The notes beneath the pieces were generated by a model, which saw nothing but the letters and a program-made list of their open reading frames with translations, did no database searches and was not told the origin of the DNA. Source: Aquificota bacterium (GTDB lineage: Bacteria; Aquificota; Aquificia; Aquificales; QOAS01). Taken from it: a DNA stretch of 10,116 nucleotides. The stretch lies in NCBI GenBank assembly GCA_026987085.1, contig JALSNH010000152.1:1-10116 (forward strand), in the 5' to 3' direction. A program made the translations under genes and the position numbers. Below are positions 6,602 to 10,116 of the stretch, piece by piece; positions within the stretch are counted from its first letter, which is position 1, and each line of letters starts with the position of its first letter.

Positions 6602-7702
6602 ATGGGTAAAACCTATTGGGAAGTATTTAAAGAGAAGGGTATTTCCCGTAGGGAGTTTTTAAAGTTTGCTTCCTACATAACCGGCTTGATGGGTCTTGCA
6701 CCCTCTATGGTTCCCAAAGTGGTTCACGCTCTGGAAACCAAAGAAAGGGTTCCCGTTATATGGATACACGGTTTGGAATGCTCCGGCCCTTCCGAGGCGT
6801 TCATCCGTTCGGCCGCCCCCTACGCATCGGACCTACTGTTGAACGTAATATCCGCAGAAATTGACGATATTCTGCAAGCCTCCGCGGGAGTTTATTACGA
6901 AGAGAACGGAAAAATAGTTTACAAAGGTTATTTAAAGCACGAAGAGGATGCTCTTAACAAATACCGCGGTAAATACATAATGGTTGTCGAAGGTTCTATC
7001 CCATTAGGAAACGACGGTAAGTATTGCATTGTTGGCGGTAAACCCTTTAAGGAGGAGGTTCTAAAAGTTGCCGAAGGAGCTGCAGCTATCGTGGCGGTAG
7101 GTTCCTGCGCAACTTGGGGAGGTATACCCAAGGCTAGACCTAATCCAACCCAATCGGTCGGTGTAATGGACTTTTTACCCAACAAGGTGGTTATCAACGT
7201 TTCCGGTTGCCCACCCATTCCGGAAGTAATTACCGGAACAATCCTCCATTTGGCGCTGTTTGGTCCTATGCCTCTGGACGAAATGGGTAGACCTAAACAA
7301 TTCTTTGGTAACAGAATTCACGACACCTGTTATAGGAGACCCTTCTTCAATGCGGGTCAATTTGTAGAAAAACCGGACGACGACGCTGCCAAAAAGGGTT
7401 GGTGCCTCTACAAAATCGGTTGCCGTGGACCTACAACCTACAACTCCTGCGGTAATATGAGGTGGTTCGGCGGCATTTCCTACCCGATTCAGTCGGGAGC
7501 TCCCTGCATCGGTTGTGCGGAACCCGACTTCTGGGATAAGGACCCATTCTTCCAAAGGTTGCAAAACATTCCACTACCTAACGTTGAAACTACCGCCGAT
7601 AAAGTTGGAGCTATCGCTGCCGGTGTAACCGCCGGTGCATTGGCAGTTCATGCCGTTGCAGCCGGTATTAGGCACTTTAACAAAAAGGATGATGAGCATT
7701 AA
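6602..7702 (+). CDS. hyaA: Group 1 [NiFe] uptake hydrogenase small subunit with a Pro at a proximal-cluster Cys position
   Basis: This is the electron-transfer subunit that passes electrons from the Ni-Fe site through three Fe-S clusters to cytochrome b. The Tat signal SRREFLKF (residues 15-22) precedes a hydrophobic stretch and a likely cleavage after VHA (43). A C-terminal helix (about 334-357) anchors it, with the body in the periplasm. Cluster ligands read in order: proximal C60, C169 (GSCATWGG) and C203 (SGCPP); distal H240, C243, C268 and C274; medial C283, C302 and C305, with Pro295 as usual for a [3Fe-4S] medial cluster. The second proximal Cys, normally in E-C-T-[GC]-C-S-E, is Pro63 here (ECSGPSE). 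Gly62 and Gly174 sit where O2-tolerant enzymes have the two extra Cys, so the [4Fe-3S] type is not expected. About 10 extra residues (97-110) form a probable hairpin relative to the Ralstonia HoxK pattern. A strong Shine-Dalgarno sets the start. The name hyaA is by analogy (also hydA, hupS, hoxK). I see no convincing promoter in the 87 bp upstream. Confidence 0.96.
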   Translation: MGKTYWEVFKEKGISRREFLKFASYITGLMGLAPSMVPKVVHALETKERVPVIWIHGLECSGPSEAFIRSAAPYASDLLLNVISAEIDDILQASAGVYYEENGKIVYKGYLKHEEDALNKYRGKYIMVVEGSIPLGNDGKYCIVGGKPFKEEVLKVAEGAAAIVAVGSCATWGGIPKARPNPTQSVGVMDFLPNKVVINVSGCPPIPEVITGTILHLALFGPMPLDEMGRPKQFFGNRIHDTCYRRPFFNAGQFVEKPDDDAAKKGWCLYKIGCRGPTTYNSCGNMRWFGGISYPIQSGAPCIGCAEPDFWDKDPFFQRLQNIPLPNVETTADKVGAIAAGVTAGALAVHAVAAGIRHFNKKDDEH

Positions 7703-7711
7703 TAGGGTGTT

Positions 7712-7738
7712 CCCCTTTTAAAACCTTTTAAAGGAGGT
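7712..7738 (+). promoter_or_regulatory. Large-subunit Shine-Dalgarno with repeated CCTTTTAAA words upstream
   Basis: AAGGAGGT (7731-7738) lies 7 bases before the large-subunit ATG and matches the 16S rRNA tail very well. Just upstream are two CCTTTTAAA copies (7714-7722 and 7724-7732). Either can pair with AAAGG (7730-7734), the nearer copy as CCTT-TTA-AAGG, so the site could switch between alternative hairpins. These lie in the 43-bp gap between the small- and large-subunit genes. The pairing is visible; any regulatory effect is inferred. Confidence 0.45.
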
Positions 7739-7745
7739 ATAAAAA

Positions 7746-9686
7746 ATGGCTAAGAGGGTAGTTGTTGACCCCGTTACAAGGATAGAAGGACACCTCCGTT
7801 TGGAGATTACCGTAGATGAATCGACCCATAGGGTGGTCGATGCTATATCTTCGGCCACCATGTGGAGGGGTATTGAGGTAATTCTCCAAGGAAGGGACCC
7901 CCGCGACGCGTGGGCTTTTGCCCAAAGGATTTGCGGAGTTTGCACAACCATTCACGCCTTAGCATCGGTAAGGGCTGTTGAGGATGCCTTAGATATTCAA
8001 ATACCCAGAAATGCCAACTATATCCGTAACATAATGTTAGGAACCCTCCACGTTCACGACCACGTGGTGCACTTTTACCATCTACACTCGCTCGACTGGG
8101 TTTCCCCCGTAACAGCCCTAAAGGCCGACCCCGTTAAAACCGCCGAATTGCAAAAGCAAGTTTTAAAATGGGCCGAACCTCTAATAGCTTTAGCCCACGA
8201 TTATACCGGTATAAAAGCCTATGCAAGAAAATTTCCCAAGGCTACACCGGCCTACTACAAAGCAGTTCAAGATAAAATTGAGCAGATAGTAGAAAGTGGT
8301 CAGTTAGGTATCTTTGCACCAGCAAATTGGTGGAATCATCCCGACTATGCAAAACCCAAAGAAGGTGGAAAACTGCCTCCCGAAGTTCACCTAATGGCTG
8401 TAGCCCACTACCTTGAAATGCTCGATACCCAAAGGGAGTTCGTAATACCTCACGTTGTATTTGGAGGTAAAAACCCCCACCCCCACTATCTGGTGGGCGG
8501 TATGAACTGTTCAATTTCGCTCAATGATGGAAATGCTCCGGTAAACGCTGCAAGACTTGGATTGGTTCAAACTTCGATAGAAACCCAAATGGATGCGGTT
8601 AACTTCTTCTATCTGCCCGATGTGTTGGCTATAGCGGCACTCTACTTTAAAGCCGGCTGGTTCTACGGTGGCGGTCTATCAAAAGAGAGGGTTCTCGACT
8701 TTGGCGAATATCCCGACGAACCTTACAGAGACTTTAGCAGAACCGGCGATTACTGGAATAAAATTCTCTACCACTCTAACGGGGTGGTTCACAATTTCAA
8801 AGAGGGGGTAGAAAAAGCTAAATACGAGCAGTTCAATAAAGATAGCCTTGAATATATAGCCGAATACGTGCAACACTCCTTCTACCACTACAAAGAGGGA
8901 GATAATAAAGCTCTCCATCCGTGGATGGGTGAAACTATTCCTGCACCCGAAGACGTTCCTCCAACACCTTGGAAGTTCTTGGACCCAAGCAGAAAATATT
9001 CCTACTCCAAAACACCTGTTTACAAAGGTATGACCCACGAAGTAGGACCTCTTGCAAGATATATAATTACCTACACCGCGGTAAAACAAGGTCATGTGAA
9101 ACCCTCTTTTGTTGATGAAATGGTTGTAACCCAAATAGAGGAAGTAACCAAATACTTCAACAAAAACTTTGGATTGGATTTGAAACCCCACCAATGGTTA
9201 CCCACCACCGTCGGTAGAACCATAGCGAGGGCGTTGGAAGCCCATATGGCCGCTAACGTTAACAGTTACTTTATGAAAAAACTCTACGATAACATAAAGG
9301 CCGGCGATACCGCCGTTGCAAATACCGAAAAATTCGACCCTCAAACCTGGGGAAGCGGTATTAAGAAAGGTGTAGGGATGACTGCAGCACCGAGGGGAGC
9401 CCTGTCCCACTGGGTAGTTATAGAGGGAACCAAGATTAAAAACTATCAAGCTATCGTCCCAACCACTTGGAATGTTGCCCCCAGAATTAAAAATGAATAT
9501 GGTGAACAGAGGGCCGCTTACGAGGCCGCGATGCTCGATACGGAAGTTAAAGTTGCAACCGAACCGGTTGAAATACTCAGAACTATCCACTCATTCGACC
9601 CCTGTCTCGCATGTGCAACCCACATTTACAACAAAGATGGTGAAGAAATTACCAGCTTTAATGTAAACTCCGCTTGTGCGGTTTAA
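7746..9686 (+). CDS. hyaB: Group 1 [NiFe] uptake hydrogenase large (catalytic) subunit
   Basis: It holds the Ni-Fe(CN)2CO site where H2 is split. The 646 residues show the complete ligand set: DPVTRIEGH (8-16) with Glu14 in the proton path, RICGVCTTIH (61-70) with Cys63 and Cys66, and DPCLACATH (618-626) with Cys620 and Cys623. GGMNCSISLN (251-260) and HEVGPLARY (441-449) are further family blocks. A maturation protease of the HyaD/HybD type should cut after His626, removing a 20-residue tail; that tail ends NSACAV, with an extra Cys. There is no signal peptide, as expected, because the folded pair is exported on the small subunit's Tat signal. Length is slightly above the usual 570-620. All catalytic residues are present, so the enzyme should be active despite the altered small-subunit cluster. 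The ATG sits 7 bases after AAGGAGGT and 43 bp after the small subunit; cytochrome b follows 32 bp later. Codons favour C-endings more than the tamB-like region, consistent with high expression. Also called hydB, hupL or hoxG. Confidence 0.97.
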   Translation: MAKRVVVDPVTRIEGHLRLEITVDESTHRVVDAISSATMWRGIEVILQGRDPRDAWAFAQRICGVCTTIHALASVRAVEDALDIQIPRNANYIRNIMLGTLHVHDHVVHFYHLHSLDWVSPVTALKADPVKTAELQKQVLKWAEPLIALAHDYTGIKAYARKFPKATPAYYKAVQDKIEQIVESGQLGIFAPANWWNHPDYAKPKEGGKLPPEVHLMAVAHYLEMLDTQREFVIPHVVFGGKNPHPHYLVGGMNCSISLNDGNAPVNAARLGLVQTSIETQMDAVNFFYLPDVLAIAALYFKAGWFYGGGLSKERVLDFGEYPDEPYRDFSRTGDYWNKILYHSNGVVHNFKEGVEKAKYEQFNKDSLEYIAEYVQHSFYHYKEGDNKALHPWMGETIPAPEDVPPTPWKFLDPSRKYSYSKTPVYKGMTHEVGPLARYIITYTAVKQGHVKPSFVDEMVVTQIEEVTKYFNKNFGLDLKPHQWLPTTVGRTIARALEAHMAANVNSYFMKKLYDNIKAGDTAVANTEKFDPQTWGSGIKKGVGMTAAPRGALSHWVVIEGTKIKNYQAIVPTTWNVAPRIKNEYGEQRAAYEAAMLDTEVKVATEPVEILRTIHSFDPCLACATHIYNKDGEEITSFNVNSACAV

Positions 9687-9692
9687 TCCTTT

Positions 9693-9718
9693 TTTTAAAC
9701 CCTTTGGAGGGTTAAAAG
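9693..9718 (+). promoter_or_regulatory. Shine-Dalgarno of the cytochrome b gene inside a hairpin
   Basis: AACCC (9698-9702), loop TTTGGA (9703-9708) and GGGTT (9709-9713) form a perfect 5-bp stem. After one A-A mismatch, four more pairs extend it (TTTT 9693-9696 with AAAG 9715-9718, one of them T-G). The Shine-Dalgarno GGAGGG (9706-9711) is half in the loop and half in the stem, 7 bases before the ATG. It is the strongest of the three hydrogenase-gene hairpins. It might also stabilise the upstream mRNA end after the large-subunit stop. Confidence 0.5.
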
Positions 9719-10116
9719 ATGGTTGCCAACGTTATTAAAAGGACCTTTTATAGGTTCTATCTATTTCAGCCTGGTCTTAGAATTTGGCACTGGATTCAAT
9801 TTTTAGCTATTGTGACTTTATTTGTTACGGGTCTGTATATAGGAAACCCATTTTTTATAGGTTCTGTTGGTTATGAAGCTACCTATGCTTACGCTCACAA
9901 CATTCCTATGGACCTTGTAAGGTTGATACACTTCTCAGCCGGTTACATTCTGCTATTTGCATTCCTCTACAGGTTGTTCTTAATGTTTACCAAAAAGTCC
10001 CACTTTTGGTTAATAATTCCAAAATTCTGGAGGGGTTGGTTCTGGAAGGGACTGTTTGAGGTAATACTCTTTTATCTTTTCATAAAAAGGGACCACCTAC
10101 CCCTTATTAGGAACCC
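9719..10116 (+). CDS. hyaC: Ni/Fe-hydrogenase b-type cytochrome subunit (partial, N-terminal part)
   Basis: The first 132 codons are visible; the gene continues past the right edge. It encodes the membrane di-haem cytochrome b that takes electrons from the small subunit and reduces the quinone pool. The start is MVANVIKRTFYRFYLFQPGLRIWHWIQFL. The first helix spans about residues 24-48 with His24 in RIWHW, and the second about 66-90 with His71 in LIHFSAGY. Both His sit where the Wolinella HydC/HyaC family has N-terminal haem ligands; the other two should be in the unseen half. A third hydrophobic stretch begins near residue 112. The ATG follows GGAGGG at 7 bases, and the gene lies 32 bp after the large subunit, so the three genes form one operon. 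Family length is about 220-240, so roughly 55-60% is shown. Sequence after it (maturation genes hyaD or hypA-F) cannot be seen. Confidence 0.93.
   Translation, partial: MVANVIKRTFYRFYLFQPGLRIWHWIQFLAIVTLFVTGLYIGNPFFIGSVGYEATYAYAHNIPMDLVRLIHFSAGYILLFAFLYRLFLMFTKKSHFWLIIPKFWRGWFWKGLFEVILFYLFIKRDHLPLIRN

Noticed and set aside
7175..7564. Several 75-171-residue open frames opposite or within the hydrogenase genes (7175-7564, 7718-7951, 8679-9194, 9198-9590, 9472-9666)
   Set aside because: All lie across strongly conserved hydrogenase codons, have no start signals, and give products without recognisable domains.

Overview
The window comes from a diderm (outer-membrane) bacterium. It has a TamB-like protein, a TonB-like protein and a Tat-exported, membrane-anchored group 1 [NiFe] uptake hydrogenase. 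The DNA is AT-rich, the proteins are rich in Lys, Glu and aromatic residues, and the hydrogenase resembles those of H2-oxidising Aquificota and Campylobacterota. My best guess is a thermophilic, hydrogen-oxidising member of the Aquificota, perhaps the Desulfurobacteriaceae. This is inference from gene content and style; there is no rRNA here to settle it.

Layout. Positions 1-4719 form a leftward run, tamB-like -> nusB -> purL, with gaps of 31 and 60 bp; purL runs off the left edge. The tamB-like gene diverges from a rightward TonB-like gene across 34 bp that hold two short palindromes and no clear ribosome binding site for either gene. The TonB-like gene ends in a hairpin plus T-rich tract and converges (10 bp) on a leftward gene of unknown function. 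That gene diverges from ybeY across 23 bp containing a perfect 12-bp palindrome. After ybeY and an 87-bp gap comes the hydrogenase operon: small subunit, large subunit, and a di-haem cytochrome b cut by the right edge. There is no gene-free stretch over 300 bases.

How the genes work together. The small and large subunits and cytochrome b form a periplasm-facing complex that oxidises H2 and passes electrons through Fe-S clusters and haem b to the quinone pool. The TamB-like and TonB-like proteins both have one N-terminal membrane helix and a periplasmic body, so they may both serve the outer membrane. NusB (rRNA antitermination) and YbeY (16S rRNA maturation) are housekeeping RNA factors, and PurL makes purines.

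Most notable points. The hydrogenase small subunit has Pro in place of a normally invariant Cys ligand of the proximal Fe-S cluster. NusB is about twice normal length because of an internal, charged helical insert. YbeY has an extra loop with three cysteines. Each hydrogenase gene start sits beside a short inverted repeat that includes its Shine-Dalgarno sequence. I see no CRISPR array, transposon, tRNA, rRNA, phage gene or recognisable defence system.
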